Notes: generated by a model not told the origin, from the sequence alone. A stretch of 64,000 bases of DNA from Hofstenia miamia (GCA_004352715.1 SCFE01000081.1:649096-713095), one strand, 5' to 3'. Numbered from the stretch's first letter, positions 13,308 through 25,955 are shown. Translations and numbers: made by a program.

Positions 13308-13733
13308 GGAGATCGATTATATAGATTAGTATTCGAGAGCTGATATAGCAGAAGTAAGCTTCACGCGTATCTCATGCTGACTTTATAAACATCTACTGTG
13401 ATAAGAAGTTATAGAATTCATTATTTATTAACGCTAACAAATAATTTTTGCTCATTTCTTTCATAGTTTAAGTGTGAAATTTATTTATTTTAATGTGAAA
13501 TATGCATGTCATAAAATTCAATAGCGGTAAATTTAAAAATTTTGATTCTCTTTAAATAACTAATTATAAATTTTATTGCAGGCATTGCTAACATATGGCA
13601 TTATTTTAAATAAGGGTAATTATTCATCCATATTGATGAAATATTAAAACACATTTGCATGGGAATAAATGGGGGGGGAAGACTTTCAAAATTGAGTCTT
13701 TAATGTACAATATATTTAAATTTTTAACTATTA

Positions 13734-13734
13734 C

Positions 13735-13780
<46 letters not shown>

Positions 13781-13781
13781 T

Positions 13782-13814
<33 letters not shown>
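13734..13814. repeat. (TA)n microsatellite
   Basis: TA tracts with several ACA and TTT interruptions. It lies inside a meaningless minus-strand open frame. Confidence 0.95.
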
Positions 13815-14812
13815 GCTGTAATAGCAATGTAGTAAAGAATCGTTTACAAAAAATTAAAAAACACTTGTCATTCCTTCTCACTTCGTATTCGGCAATTGTG
13901 AACACTATGAAGTTAGGAAAACAAAGTGTGTCTAAGCACTAAGTAGTATTAAACGCAGATGACTGTCAAATCCTATGCATGAGCGATATTACTTTGTAAA
14001 AAAGTTGCATCATATTGCAAAACTGACTCAAAAAGATCCCAATAAATTTATAATTAAAATATGAAAATATAAACACAATGATTAAATGTAGTTTTTAATC
14101 AGTATATTAACGGATTTACTATCTCCACAAATTTGATAAAAATGTTGTTAATGAGTGTTTTCTGAGAGAATCCAAATGAACTTAGTGAATTTCTTTTCTC
14201 TATTAAACCATTCATATTTAGAATCATAATCCCCTAATAAACATTTTTTAAATATCTGCTCATTTTATTTATGCTATTGTTAGTATAAAAAAGTATGTAA
14301 ATAAAAAAAATATATTTAATAAGCTAAGAATGAATTCTGATAAATTCCATCATTTTCAACTGCTGAAGACCAACATCTAATATATTTCAAAAATTCCCCA
14401 ACATCTGATATTTGATGATATCACCAAAAATAATTATTGAATCATATTTCTGAACATTCCAAGTTCATAGTGCTGATATGAACAAAAGTTTTGTTTTAAT
14501 AACTTAATCCAATCCAAAATTAGATAGGGGGAGGAAATTCTCCCTCTCCAGAGAGAAAGAGTCCAAAAACGCCCAGGACAAATACAAAATCTATTGGCGA
14601 GCACCGTAAACTGAAGTATATATAACATTCCTTATGTGGCCACTCAAAATACTTAACAAAATATATAATAATAGTACCACAAATTTTCAAATCAACTGAC
14701 TTTCCGACATTAAAGGAAAGGATCCTGTTTAATTAGACTTGCTTTCATTTTTCGTCTATGATATGGCTGTGATAAATATTCTCAAAAATGGTATATTTAC
14801 ATAGAGGCCTGC
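13815..14812. other. No feature seen
   Basis: AT-rich. The minus-strand frame 14434-14628 is of chance length. Confidence 0.5.
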
Positions 14813-14875
14813 GAAATTCGAAATCGAATTCGAATTAGTAAATTTAGATAAAGTCGAAATCCGATTTCGAATTTC
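14813..14875. repeat. Perfect 14-bp inverted repeat
   Basis: GAAATTCGAAATCG at 14813-14826 is the exact reverse complement of CGATTTCGAATTTC at 14862-14875, with a 35-nt spacer made of related GAATTCGAAT words. It could be the end of a transposon or a cruciform. It lies just before a (TA)n array and a single N. Confidence 0.6.
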
Positions 14876-14927
14876 AAAACATAAAATATGAATGTTTTAA
14901 CCCTAAATACCCCTAAATCTATGTTCA

Positions 14928-14928
14928 N

Positions 14929-14959
<31 letters not shown>
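14928..14959. repeat. (TA)n microsatellite preceded by a single N
   Basis: One N at 14928 followed by pure TA. Unlike the other single-N joins in the window, no duplicated sequence is visible around this one. Confidence 0.9.
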
Positions 14960-14960
<1 letters not shown>

Positions 14961-17592
14961 CAAAAACTAATCCTATTTTCAGATAAGATGTATTGACATA
15001 AAATGCTTTCGCTAGCCTTATCAGAAATAATGACTAAAGCTGTACTAATACGTAAGCCAGTATATATTTACATTAGAATTTTTTAAGGAAACTAATAAAG
15101 AAACAATCGATTGTAATCGTTAATAACATTCTCTTTCAATCCAATCCTATTATATAAAATGTATTTTTTCTCCAACTACATTCGACAATAAGAAATGGCA
15201 CTCCATCTTTCCTTATTTTGATTTGCGGAGCAGAAATTTAATTTTATCTTTTATTTCGTCTTGTAAATTATTTGGCACGCGGTACAAATTTCAAGGATTT
15301 CATTCAAATAAATCTGGAGATAAGAATTTTTTAAATGTCAGCTATAGTGCTTCTTTTATTACGTACTTTAATCGGAAATTAAAAACGTAGGAAACTAATT
15401 GAATCTTAGAAGCTTTTCATTGAAGCGTGTACCAATCATTGAATTTTTTATTAGTTTTTATTCCATTTTTAAATTACTTATTTTTAACAATGAAAACTTG
15501 CAAAAAATACTGTTCTTCCATTTTTTCATTTTTTTCAAAAGATCATCAAATAGGGTTTCTGAGAATATTGAAAACAGCATTAGTTAAAAAATATTCGAAT
15601 ACTCTCAGAAACGCTATAGTTAGGGAATACTGTAAATAAATTTGGAAAATATGCAAGTGTACTCTTCTTAATTTATGTATTAGCTTATAAAATGAAAGAA
15701 AACAATTCCTTTTGAAATGTGGTAGAAGTGTTACCCCTTGTGTATACTCTCTGAAGATTGTGTGTCTAACATTTTTCTTATTTCTTTACCATATTTGCCT
15801 AAAACTGGTTCAAATTACCAAACGCATTTGCGATTTCATAACAAACATAAAAGAAAGGACAAAATTATTCAGTAATATTAGATACGAAATTCAGGTCACT
15901 GTTTGCAATTAAGTAACTGGTAATTTACCACAACGGGTTCATTAAGTTCCAAATTCACAATAACTACAATAAATCTACTTCATATGGAAATTAGTGCAAA
16001 ATTGGTATCCTAGCCATAATATACAAGAAATATATACTTTTTAAAAAATATTTTAAATGCATTTTCAAAAGATTGCAATTTTTCAATGGTCTATGTTTTA
16101 TCCTCAGTGAATTCCAGTTTCAAAATGGCGACATTAATAAAATATTCTTTTAAGAATTTCCTCTATGCTTTCACATTTAAAAAGTTTTGATTTTGATTAT
16201 TTCTGTCAATGACAGCACATAAAGTAATCACAGATATAGAATTAACAATTTTTCAGACAGCTGTTTTTTGATCAGTTATGGTGGATAATTTTTGATAAAA
16301 AGTTCTTCTTTAACATGGACTCAAGAAAATATTAAAGGATTGCAAGATGGACCCAATGAGATAATAACAAATTCGAACGGTTTCACAGAAATCCAGCCTT
16401 TGATGTGATCAGAATTTCATAAGAAAAAAATTTGAAATGTTTGACCAGTATTGTCACTATTGATGATTTTTTTAATTGCAACTATTGGAAGTAGAGTATG
16501 CACATCAAAAAAAATTTCAGGATTTTTTTATTATTCTACCTGGAATAATTTAAAATGTATAGATATGTAAAATCCTGAAGACTGCGCTTACATCGTAGTA
16601 CATTCTTTGATATACTCTTAATAATCTACTTATTTACATTTATGTCCATTCGAAACATTTGATTGGGAATAATAATTTATACTTTCTTACTAATAAACTA
16701 TTACTTTTCATTAAGTTCTTATCAACTAAGCATCCATAGAACTTTAATAATCATATTAACCTAGGGATTTTATATATCTATACAACTTGAATATTTCAAG
16801 GGCTATGTACAGGGAGTTTGACATCTTTTATAGTACAATTTTCATTTTCTAAATACTTTTTGCTACTTTCCAAATTTTAAGAGGGGTAGAAATGAGATTT
16901 TTTTACATTCCTCCCTACTATAATATATGTGTACAATACATGATCGCTTCGTAAATAGAGCGACAAGTGTACGCATTGGCGGAGACAAGAGCCATTAATG
17001 AACTCTGATTTCATTCGTGATTTTAGATGCCAATTCTTTTTGCGAAATATTTAAGAATTTAATAATTCTGAATGGGATTATTCGAATATTTGGTCCCAAA
17101 AAATTAATCGAATTCGTCGATAAAATATTTTTTCATCAAACAATTAATCGTTTAATTTCTGTGAATTTCAAATTTAAGTTCAAATACTTTAAATTGTTTC
17201 ATGTTTAGTATCTGCAACTCTGCAGCATGATATAGATGCTATGCTTACATTGAGAATGTAGCTTACTGTATTTTATTATGCATTAGTGTAATTACGCATT
17301 TAATGATTAGAAAATAAATATTTTCATTTTGGGAAACCAACAAAAGAAATAAATAATTTATTCCAACTGTCATTGTTCAATTGAAAACTTGGTTATTTAG
17401 CAAATGAGTTTTCATTATTTTATTTAAAAACAATACTCCGACTACCTATACGCATATTGTCACATTTTCTAATCGCTGTGGGTGCCCTCTATTATATGCC
17501 TTGAGGCTAATTTTCCGAAAAACAAAAACGGCGAAAACAAGAAATTTATCAATACAATTATTTTGAGTAACTTTCAACAAGTTTTTACTCAC
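14960..17592. other. AT-rich non-coding stretch
   Basis: No supported feature. Frames at 15399-15639, 15712-15912 and 17017-17208 are of chance length and composition. Confidence 0.5.
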
Positions 17593-17806
17593 AACAACCA
17601 AATATTTCTTCATCCAAATAAAGTGAAATGTAGCAAATCCCAGCAGAACTGCAGAGTATTCATCATTCACTGATACAACCTGGGTTTGAACCAATCCACC
17701 TGCAGGGCTGTTTGTCAATATTGATATATCTTGATTCACAACAACATAGTATAAGGCAAATGTAGAGCCCAAAAACTTTGAATCAAATAATCTGTTATAG
17801 TTCATA
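17593..17806 (-). CDS. Candidate exon within a 144-codon minus-strand frame, product unknown
   Basis: The longest non-repeat frame of the window (17446-17880) covers this block. On the minus strand the donor is GTT|GTGAGT (17592-17587) and several acceptors fit: TTTCCAG before 17806, CTTAG before 17836, or CCCAG before 17679, which would give a phase 0-0 exon of 29 codons. The encoded stretch includes VVSVNDEYSAVLLGFATF and ends FIWMKKYLVV, with a hydrophobic centre that could be a membrane segment. I estimate a stop-free run this long arises by chance about 0.1 times in a window of this composition. No family recognised. Confidence 0.35.
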
Positions 17807-18017
17807 CTGGAAAGGACCGTCTCTTGTCGAAGAAAACTAAGTTTTAATGAAAACTTTTGATATCTCGAGGAAATGTTCAAAAATGTTTAGCAATAAATTA
17901 TTAGAGTTTGTATGCCGAAATTATTGTTTGACTTTGAAAATCATAATTTTGCTTGATAAGATGCTTTGGTGTACTAATCTTGGAAAATTTAACACATCAG
18001 CAAAGAGTGTCACTTAC

Positions 18018-18068
18018 CAAGGTTATGGAAATATACTCTACTGGAATTGCAATGCACACGTTGGACAT
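18018..18068 (-). CDS. Candidate first coding exon, 17 codons
   Basis: ATG at 18068 sits in a good Kozak context (CCACC before ATG). The frame reads MSNVCIAIPVEYISITL and meets a consensus donor GTAAGT at 18017-18012, phase 0. If spliced to the phase-0 acceptor at 17679, it joins the downstream minus-strand exon candidate without a stop. A different frame of the same DNA is Cys-rich and ends at a stop, so the reading is not certain. Confidence 0.25.
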
Positions 18069-18439
18069 GGTGGAGAAAATGAGGTTACACATTTGATTGT
18101 CATCTGTTCACATGCATCATTAAAGTCACATGCCCTTCGCCATCTGCATTCCCTTTGCTTCATCTTCAAGCTCAAAAAATTCTAAAGAAAGTTAATATCA
18201 GAAGAAATGCGTCACATTAGTAAAAACAAGAAGGACATAGTTTTGTTGTTGATTCTGTGAAATTAAATGTGAAGACGGTAGAGGAAGGCTTCCCTATCCT
18301 CCTATTGATGATCTAATAATGGATCTAAGAGGTTGCTGCTACTTTACATATCTAATAAAAATAATTCAGTAAAAATTCGGAAATTTCAAATGTATGACTT
18401 GTGTATTACAAAGACAATAATGAAGACTCAGAAACACCA

Positions 18440-18760
18440 ATAATTTTTAAAATGGGAACCATTGACTTCAAAACAGCGCTGCAAACATTGTATTCTTGCA
18501 GAAGTGGTTGACTGAATAATTGTGTTGGTATTCCATTCCACGCCTCTGTCAAAACATCGTTAAGTATTTCAATGCCAGTTATTAGTCCACGCTGTTGCTG
18601 AAGATGAGATAATAAAATACTTCACGTATTATAGTCCATGACGTTGAAGGCCAATAATTTGGTTCAATAAAACCAGATGTGATTTCTCTAAACAACAATT
18701 CATTATTGTGACTGCTGTGTTGGGTTTTCCGTCATCTTGTTGCCACGTCTATGGTTCATT
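18440..18760 (-). pseudogene. Decayed Tc1/mariner transposase C-terminal half
   Basis: In one minus-strand frame QQDDGKPNTAVTI (about 18745-18705) resembles the second catalytic Asp block. In another frame further on, VLTEAWNGIP (18555-18527) matches the common family ending LxxEWNxIPxxxIxxLIxSM. The two parts are in different frames with stops between, so the copy is dead. No terminal repeats seen. Confidence 0.45.
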
Positions 18761-19061
18761 TTGCATCTTCGGAAACCCAAGCCCACATTTCTTCTCGTTA
18801 AAGTTCCTGATTTATTGTCTTCATTTTTGAATTTGGGATGCGGTCTTGTCCAAATGCATAACCTTCAACAAAGATTTGACTTCCCAAAACAGGAAGCCTC
18901 AGCATAACAAACATCGACAGATATATAACAATCAGTTACAATTCTTGGAAATCACAATTACAGTTTTTGGAATTTCCAGTCACAATTCTTGGAATTGCCA
19001 GAAATTACAAACTAAATGTATAAATTTGAAATTTCCTGCTCTTATACTTTTGAATGCCAAT

Positions 19062-19084
19062 TATATATATATATATATATATAT
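19062..19084. repeat. (TA)n microsatellite
   Basis: Short pure TA tract. Confidence 0.9.
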
Positions 19085-19168
19085 GTATTTATATAAAAAT
19101 TTAAATACTAAATAGGTTCTAATATATTTATTTTAATATGCAACAACGGTTTCACTTGATTACTAAGG

Positions 19169-19170
<2 letters not shown>

Positions 19171-19199
<29 letters not shown>

Positions 19200-19273
19200 N
19201 NNNNNNNNNNNNNNNNNNNNNNNNNNNNNNNNNNNNNNNNNNNNNNNNNNNNNNNNNNNNNNNNNNNNNNNNN

Positions 19274-19310
<37 letters not shown>

Positions 19311-19324
19311 TGTGCATGTATTTC

Positions 19325-19380
<56 letters not shown>
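19171..19380. repeat. (TA)n microsatellite with 74-N gap
   Basis: TA on both sides of N positions 19200-19273, and a second tract at 19326-19380 separated by ATTAATGTGCATGTATTTC. Confidence 0.95.
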
Positions 19381-19385
<5 letters not shown>

Positions 19386-21239
19386 CAAATTATTTATGCC
19401 TATTACATAATTCTGTTTACAATAAATGTAAGGTATAATTATCGTTTTGGGATTCACTTCAGCGTATGATTGACAAAAAAGACAGTATTCAAGAATTCCA
19501 TAATTGCTTTTAGTATTGCACGAGAGTACGACTTTTAAAAAGAATTTAAGTGCCATTGATTAATCGATTTTAAGAGTGCAATCATAATCGTCTCATCTTA
19601 ATTTGTCAACTACTATTTCGTAAGGATTATTAATATCAAAATACATGTAATTTACAGAGACGCAGTTTTTTAAATTGCATCTGCTTAATAGAAAATCATT
19701 TGCTTATATGCCAATCAGTGTGTATAAAGTGTCAAGAGGATGATATATTTTTGAATTATTAATCAGAGAGAAATAGTAGAAAAACTGTAATACTATCCTT
19801 TGCATCATTACGTTTATGCGATATGGTTTTTTGAAATTTACTTTTTCCAGTTAATGAGTATCTACACATAATTTATTTCAATATGATATTATTTATATAT
19901 GATTATTTTGAGTAACTTTCAAATATATGTTCAAAATGAAAAAATTTAGGAAATTATAATTATACTAAATTAAATTTGCTAAATATTAGTAAATATTCAT
20001 TGCTACATAGTAGCTCTTACTTGTCAACTCTTAACATCAAAATGTACTTTAAGAGTAGAAAAGTGATCCTTTAGATTTGGATTTGCCATTTGTTATGATT
20101 TTCGTATGATCTTTTTAAATTCAGTATCATTAGTTTGTAAAACTATTTTTCAGGAATAGAATATCATTTCCTGATATTCCACTAACGACTTCATCAATCA
20201 AATATTCCTCACTTATATATTTTCTTAAGCATTTGCAATGTTATATTATAATTTTTTTAAATTTCACTAATTTGTAAGTGATGATTTCGCGCTTGGTTTT
20301 CATCTTGTAATAGATAGATGTCTAAAGATATAGTTTAATTTAATTTCAGGCGCCACTTTAAGTTAAGGGTTTTATGTCTGTTAGGGATAATTTGATTTGA
20401 TTTCATTTACAAAAGCAGCATTGTGTGTACATTCGCTCTACCTAACATAGACTAGGATAACTTATATGCTATAAGCCTAATCACCAGAATTTCTAGATCA
20501 GATAGAAAATTTATCAAGGAAATTTCGTATCATTTATGATACAAAATTAAATGGCTTTGTGGATAATTTAACAATATTTCTCAATTTCTAAATGGAAAGA
20601 TGAGCAAAGCAGTAATTATCGATTAGCTAAATTTTTAGCGTATATTGTTTTAGGAATGCCTCTTTTAATGGCAGATATTCTGTCTAAATTTGTTTTCAAT
20701 ATAAAAACAATTTCCGATAAACGCTTGTGAACTGAAGTGTTAAAAAATTGTGTGGAGGTTTTTGAGAAAATAAATGTAGCTCATATCATTTTATTCAGAT
20801 TGACCATAAGAAAATACGGCATTTCTTTGTGAATAACAATGCTTTCCAAAAATTGTTTAATTTTTTCTTAAATAACTTTATACATGCAATTGGATTAAAA
20901 CGTAAATGTACAGTAAATTTATTTCTGTAACTGAAATATTCACAATTCTATTATTATATTCCGGAGGTTAAATTTTGAATATTTGGTATCCATTTATTGG
21001 TAACTGTAAGGTAGCCTCATTTGCTTAACAGGTAAATTATAATTATACTATGATTTAACCTAAACATTTCTGCGATTGTGTCTGAATCCAAAGTTTACGT
21101 TTTGTCAGAGGAAATATTTCCTTTTCTACAAAAACCAGGGTTGAATTACGCTCTGCAGTAATTAAAAAAATTGGCAATAGAATAAAACATACTATATATC
21201 TAAGGAAAAGTATTTTGATATTCATTCTATGCAGGTATC
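19381..21239. other. AT-rich non-coding stretch
   Basis: No supported gene, RNA or element. Very low G+C throughout. Confidence 0.5.
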
Positions 21240-21510
21240 AGGTGGCCAATTCAATTCCGTTTTTCATTTTTTATTTTGGTCATTTGGAAAGATTAAATGA
21301 AAATGAAAATTGAAAACCGGAAATGACAATTTTTAATTTTCGCTTTTCAAATTTCATTTTCCCAATTTGCATTTTTAAAATTTTTCAAAAGAAAAACAAA
21401 AATTCGAAAATGCAAAATGAAAACGAAAAATGAAAAATTAAAAACGAAAATGAAAAATGAAACATTTCAATTCCGTTTTTCGTTTTTTGATTTTTGTTTT
21501 GGTTGTTTCA
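21240..21510. repeat. Low-complexity foldback of AAAATGAAAACG-type words
   Basis: The left and right parts are pyrimidine-rich (TTTCATTTTTTATTTTGG type) and the centre is purine-rich (AAAATGAAAAACGAAAATG type), so the block can fold back on itself. CAATTCCGTTTTTC occurs at both ends (about 21251 and 21467). It looks like a degenerate tandem or foldback repeat, not a gene. Confidence 0.5.
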
Positions 21511-22032
21511 TTCTTATGTAATTGCTATCACATTGATTGTTCAATCAATAAACAGTAACCGCAAATGCAATTGAAAGAAATTAATGTCCATATTATTTAC
21601 GAAAAATATTCCTAGTGTGTAATACGATAAAAAAATTTTATCAAAATCTAAAATCTTAGCTAAATTTTTGTTTAGAAATAGCAGATAACCTTTTATCCAA
21701 AAAGTGTAGTTAAGAACCGGTTTAAGCTCGCCTAATCTTTATACGAAGTTTTAAAAATTTATGTTTGACAAACTATCACATCAAAGGTATCAAATTGTTT
21801 CAAAGTAACTTTAATGCTTCTTTATGGAAAGCCTTAACAAAACACACAGTAAAAGTTATTGGCAAGTCTCAAATGCTTTTGAAGTAATTCAAACGTTATT
21901 CAACTTTATCTAAATGTACAGTGTAATTATAGTGCTTAAAATTGCTTAAGACTTATTCGTAACATCATGATCGATTTAAAAAAATCTAAAATTCACATAG
22001 CACTTCTAAATATGTGAGTATATTAAAGGCAA

Positions 22033-22274
22033 TCATAATATTAAAATCATTCTATTTAAAAATGATGATATATTTCTTTCAAAAAAACTGTCAACAAGCG
22101 AACACATTATATTCCATCTATCTACGCAGTAGATATGTTTTTTGATGGGAACGCTTAAACCATCTTTACTCTTATAAAAGTGTCCCATTATTAAAAATTG
22201 AGTATCGTCACTGTGCAATTTAGTTTCATAATTCCTTTTAACTTCGTCTGTCATGATTTTTGAAGTTGCATCTA
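22033..22274 (-). CDS. Candidate terminal exon, product unknown
   Basis: The exon follows a strong acceptor on the minus strand (a T/C-rich tract ending CACTTCAG, before 22274) and runs 80 codons to TGA in phase 1. It reads DATSKIMTDEVKRNYETKLH near its start and includes LIMGHFYKSKDG and YCVDRWNIMCSLVDSFFE. Mixed charged and aromatic residues make it more protein-like than the chance frames nearby. Its phase fits the upstream exon candidate at 22977-23063, giving GTA (Val) at the join. No family recognised. An internal ATG at 22254 would also allow a shorter intronless reading. Confidence 0.4.
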
Positions 22275-22976
22275 CTGAAGTGTTAGAATTTTACATTCAA
22301 CAATCTATATCAAATGAATCAATGCAAAGACCTCATTGTAAATTAGAAGTTCTCTGAAGTGATTTTGCAATTTTAATTATCTATGCTCACTATTTCTATG
22401 TAATTCAAATTTAGCAAATAACATGCTCATAAATTTAAAACCAGAACTTCCTCAACGTTATCGTCTTTATCTTCTAATAATTCATTTATACATAAACAAA
22501 GGAAAACAGTAGCAATTTTGCACAACTAATATAAAACATGTAAATATGCAGTTAATGTAAATTTGCAAACATACATTTATTCATATTTAAAATATGTACC
22601 AACTCAATCCAAAACAGATCCAGAATTAAAAAATTTAGTTAAGAAACTGTATTACACTTATGATCTGAAATATGTCTGTAGTTATTTACTTAGTTTGAGC
22701 ACAACCGAGAATTTTTGGTGAATTGAACAGTGATTGTAAAATATACGTAACCCTACTAGCTCCGAGGTTTCAGGTCTCTAAAAATCCTAACATGGTTCCC
22801 TGCGTCTGTGACTTTTTTGTTTGCATGTGATGACGTCACGAAATGTGTTAATAATTGCTCAAATTTTTCAAGAAAGGGATGTTTTACATAATTTCATGAT
22901 AAGAAGATTTTGAGGCAAAAATTACATTTTTGACAATATTGATATAAATAATTCAATAATGGGAAAGAAAATTCAC

Positions 22977-23063
22977 CTGGAAGCAATACTTGTGGCAATA
23001 AACCAGGGAGCTTAAGCACAGCCAAAAACAAAAATGTCCCCAAACGATGGCCAATGCGCACTG
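22977..23063 (-). CDS. Candidate internal exon, 87 nt
   Basis: A small G+C-richer block sits between a classic acceptor (TATTTTTCAG before 23063) and a donor (CAG|GTGAAT, 22976-22971). Phase 1-1 reads VRIGHRLGTFLFLAVLKLPG, an amphipathic or membrane-type segment, and is continuous in frame with an ATG at 23133. Phase 0-0 is also open and gives a Cys/Trp-rich hydrophobic reading. Phase 1 is preferred because it fits both neighbouring exon candidates. Confidence 0.38.
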
Positions 23064-23140
23064 CTGAAAAATATACCGGTGATAAATTTTTTTGCATAGT
23101 TCTGATCCGAATTGAAATTTGACGAAAAGTCATAAAATTT

Positions 23141-23218
23141 CAAGCTAAGCTGTCCACTGTAACAAAAACAGGCGATAGTCAAGTTAAGCTGTCCACTGTA
23201 ACAAAAACAGGCGATAGT
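23141..23218. repeat. 39-bp tandem duplication
   Basis: Two head-to-tail 39-nt units (23141-23179 and 23180-23218) differ at one base (C to T). The unit contains AAGCTGTCCACTGTAAC and ACAGGCGATAGT. It lies just upstream, on the minus strand, of the ATG at 23133, in the proposed intron or 5' region of the candidate gene. Confidence 0.9.
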
Positions 23219-24383
23219 TAAGTACTGGTATTTACTGAGTAATTACTAAAATTTTAAAATGAATATTGAAATTTTTGAAAAATCTTGTTGAATACAATTT
23301 GAAAGTTTTTCCAAATTTATCCCACATTTGAAACTCAAGTAAAATTAATCATCTTACCATATCTCAATAATATCTGAAAGGTATTGGCTTTGAAACAGCT
23401 AGTTTGACAAGAGGTAATTCTGATTTCTTTTCATTCATTTTTTATACTGTTGACATTTTCTGTAAATTTAATGGAATAAAAACGTCGGACTCATGTGCAA
23501 GTTCCATAGCATCTAATTAGATTCATCTATCATACATTCCGCATCTGCTTTATCAGAATTCCAGTAAATAAATAACTGTCAAAATAAGATTAAACCAGCA
23601 AGAAAACTATAACTAGAGGCTATTTAAATTAAATACATTTTTCCAAACAGAGATCTGAGAATTGGGCTGTATGCACTTAAAAGAAATGCTACAGACTCTA
23701 AGAACAGTAAATCGTCTGCTTGTCAATTAAGCAAAGCAATTCCACATGTTAAGTGCTTCGAATTTACTGATAAGATGAACATGTTAATGTACAATTATTC
23801 AACTTATTAGAAATTTAATTCAAACCACATGTAGAAATACTTTGTTAATTACGTAATTGGAATAAAGGCTTTCCATGTTATACAAGACTTTTAGAGTCAC
23901 GTAAAATTTTTGACACTAAGTTATTAAAAATATAATTTTACATGTAAATTGAAAATATTAATATATAAATTTAACGCATATATATATATATATAAATTAT
24001 TTGAACAGATTTCATATTTATTACAAGAATATCAATTACTTGGCTGTCTAAAACGATAAAAACTGATTGATTATTAATTATTATCATAAATTACATAACA
24101 TATAACGTAAATTTATCTCCAAATCACCTCTAAGTTACAGATATATTTTGAAACTATTTCAATATGGTAAATGAAAATGTAATATCTCAAGAACATATTC
24201 AATGGGGTAACAAATATGATATATAAAATAATATCTAATGTTTTAATTAAGGCTAAGCGATAATCCAAGTGAACAACATATTGCATAGAAAGCTTATAAT
24301 GTCAATATGTATACAAGGTCGTTTAATATCAACTTCCTTATTAGTTTTATAATATGATTTCCTTTTTAACTGTAAGTCTTTAC

Positions 24384-24459
24384 CAAATTGCTTTATGTTG
24401 CAGAGTATTTCTTGATGAGACAAATTATTGTTCAATGATGCCAATTTAACAAATCGCAT
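24384..24459 (-). CDS. Candidate first coding exon, 25 codons
   Basis: ATG at 24459 opens a frame that reads MRFVKLASLNNNLSHQEILC. A donor TTTG|GTAAAG (24383-24378) leaves phase 1, which would join GCA (Ala) with the exon at 23063. The G+C-rich GCGCGCGTG sequence just upstream is unusual here. The case rests on phase fit and appearance only. The frame also continues to 24253 without splicing. Confidence 0.25.
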
Positions 24460-25565
24460 TTCGGAAATACACGCGCGCTTAATTTGAAAGAAGTTTCCAC
24501 AAAAACTTATATTAGGTTCGTTTTGCTCAAGGCTACAAAAATAATTCTTCCGTAATAATAAAGCTCGAATTCAAGATGAATTACAATACACCTGATATTT
24601 CTCATAAATCTCTGAATATTTTCAAATAACATTCGATTTTAATGAGATTTTGCTGTCTTGTTATATTTTCGCACTTTATTAGCACTTGCTTAAAACTAAT
24701 TTCATTAATTTTTTTAAGTTGACCTTTGCCCAATGATTGAAAAAAATTAAGTACTAGATATTACAGAGTCAGTAGCGACCAATTACAAATCATTTGTAGA
24801 TTTAAATTTGCACGGCATCCATGGAGAAAATCATTTTCAAACTAGCGTACATATTTTCAACAATTTAAAGCTGCAGTGACATATATCAAACGTGGTTTTC
24901 TTAGAATAATTTTACATTGGTGAAATGTCATTTTAGGCACAAATAAAATAAATTGTAATTATGTCCTATTTCATGGTGTTGAGCAAAAGAAAAATTAAAC
25001 AATAGTAAAGATGCAATAACTGATTAATTATGTAAATTTTTCATAATTTTGACTTTAAAATTTGTCAAATTTGATTAAAACTTTGTAGTATCTTCAATGA
25101 CATACATATTTTTAACTTAGTAATTGATACGCTATAATTAAAAACCATAGACAATCAAATTATACAAATTACTTCACTCGAAATATTCCAATCATTAGGT
25201 CGTGGCAAAGATTGTAAATTAACAAATTATAATTTTGAATTCAATCAATTTTCAAATTTCAAAATACTAACTTCTCTGTGAAAATTTGGCATTTTAATAA
25301 AAATTTTTATTAAGCTTTAATTACCAAACCGCAAATTACTCATTCCAGTCCTACAAGCAAGCCATTCCCATAAATTTTTATAAGAGCAATTTGCCTTGAG
25401 AATTACAGGCAAGAAATCCCATATAGCAAAACTGCGTTGTGCTAGAAGGCTACATTTGTACGAAGTCCATCTCATTGAAATTCACAGATGAATCAAAATA
25501 TAGTATTAATTTAATTGATGAAAAATATTCGAATATTCGAATATTCTTATGGACATTTATATGCA
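24460..25565. other. AT-rich non-coding stretch
   Basis: No supported feature apart from the ACACGCGCGCTT block at about 24470-24481. Confidence 0.5.
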
Positions 25566-25611
25566 CTATATATATATATATGTATATATATATACCGGTA
25601 TATATATATAC
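25566..25611. repeat. (TA)n microsatellite with a CCGG interruption
   Basis: TA tract interrupted by TGTA and ACCGGT, symmetrical about the CCGG. Confidence 0.9.
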
Positions 25612-25955
25612 AGATACAAAATTTCTTCAAGGCACTAGATACTATGGCAGAAGATGCTGGATCAGGGTTCTTCCAAGATATTTTTAAAAAGCCTGATCCT
25701 ACATAAGAAATTTGACCCATTAAGTCGGGCTTTAGAATTTGAAAAAATTACCCTGTAAAACATTTTTATTTTTTCAATAGTACCATAAGGATTTTATTGA
25801 AAAATGTTAAATATTATTATTTTACAGAAATATAGAAATATGTCATGTGCCTTTACAAATCATTTTATAACATAATCTTCATATTGAGCTTTTCAGCTAT
25901 ATACGGTAGTCAATTTCGAGAATAACTTCCAGTATAAATGTTTCTTCTTCTTAAG

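Noticed and set aside
15240-15330. Minus-strand block after a strong acceptor (CTTATCTCCAG) with two short open frames
   Set aside because: Both frames end within 20-26 codons and they compete. No neighbouring exon found.
17847-18185. 112-codon plus-strand frame with Cys and His
   Set aside because: It is the reverse shadow of the minus-strand exon candidates, and the minus strand has the better splice signals.
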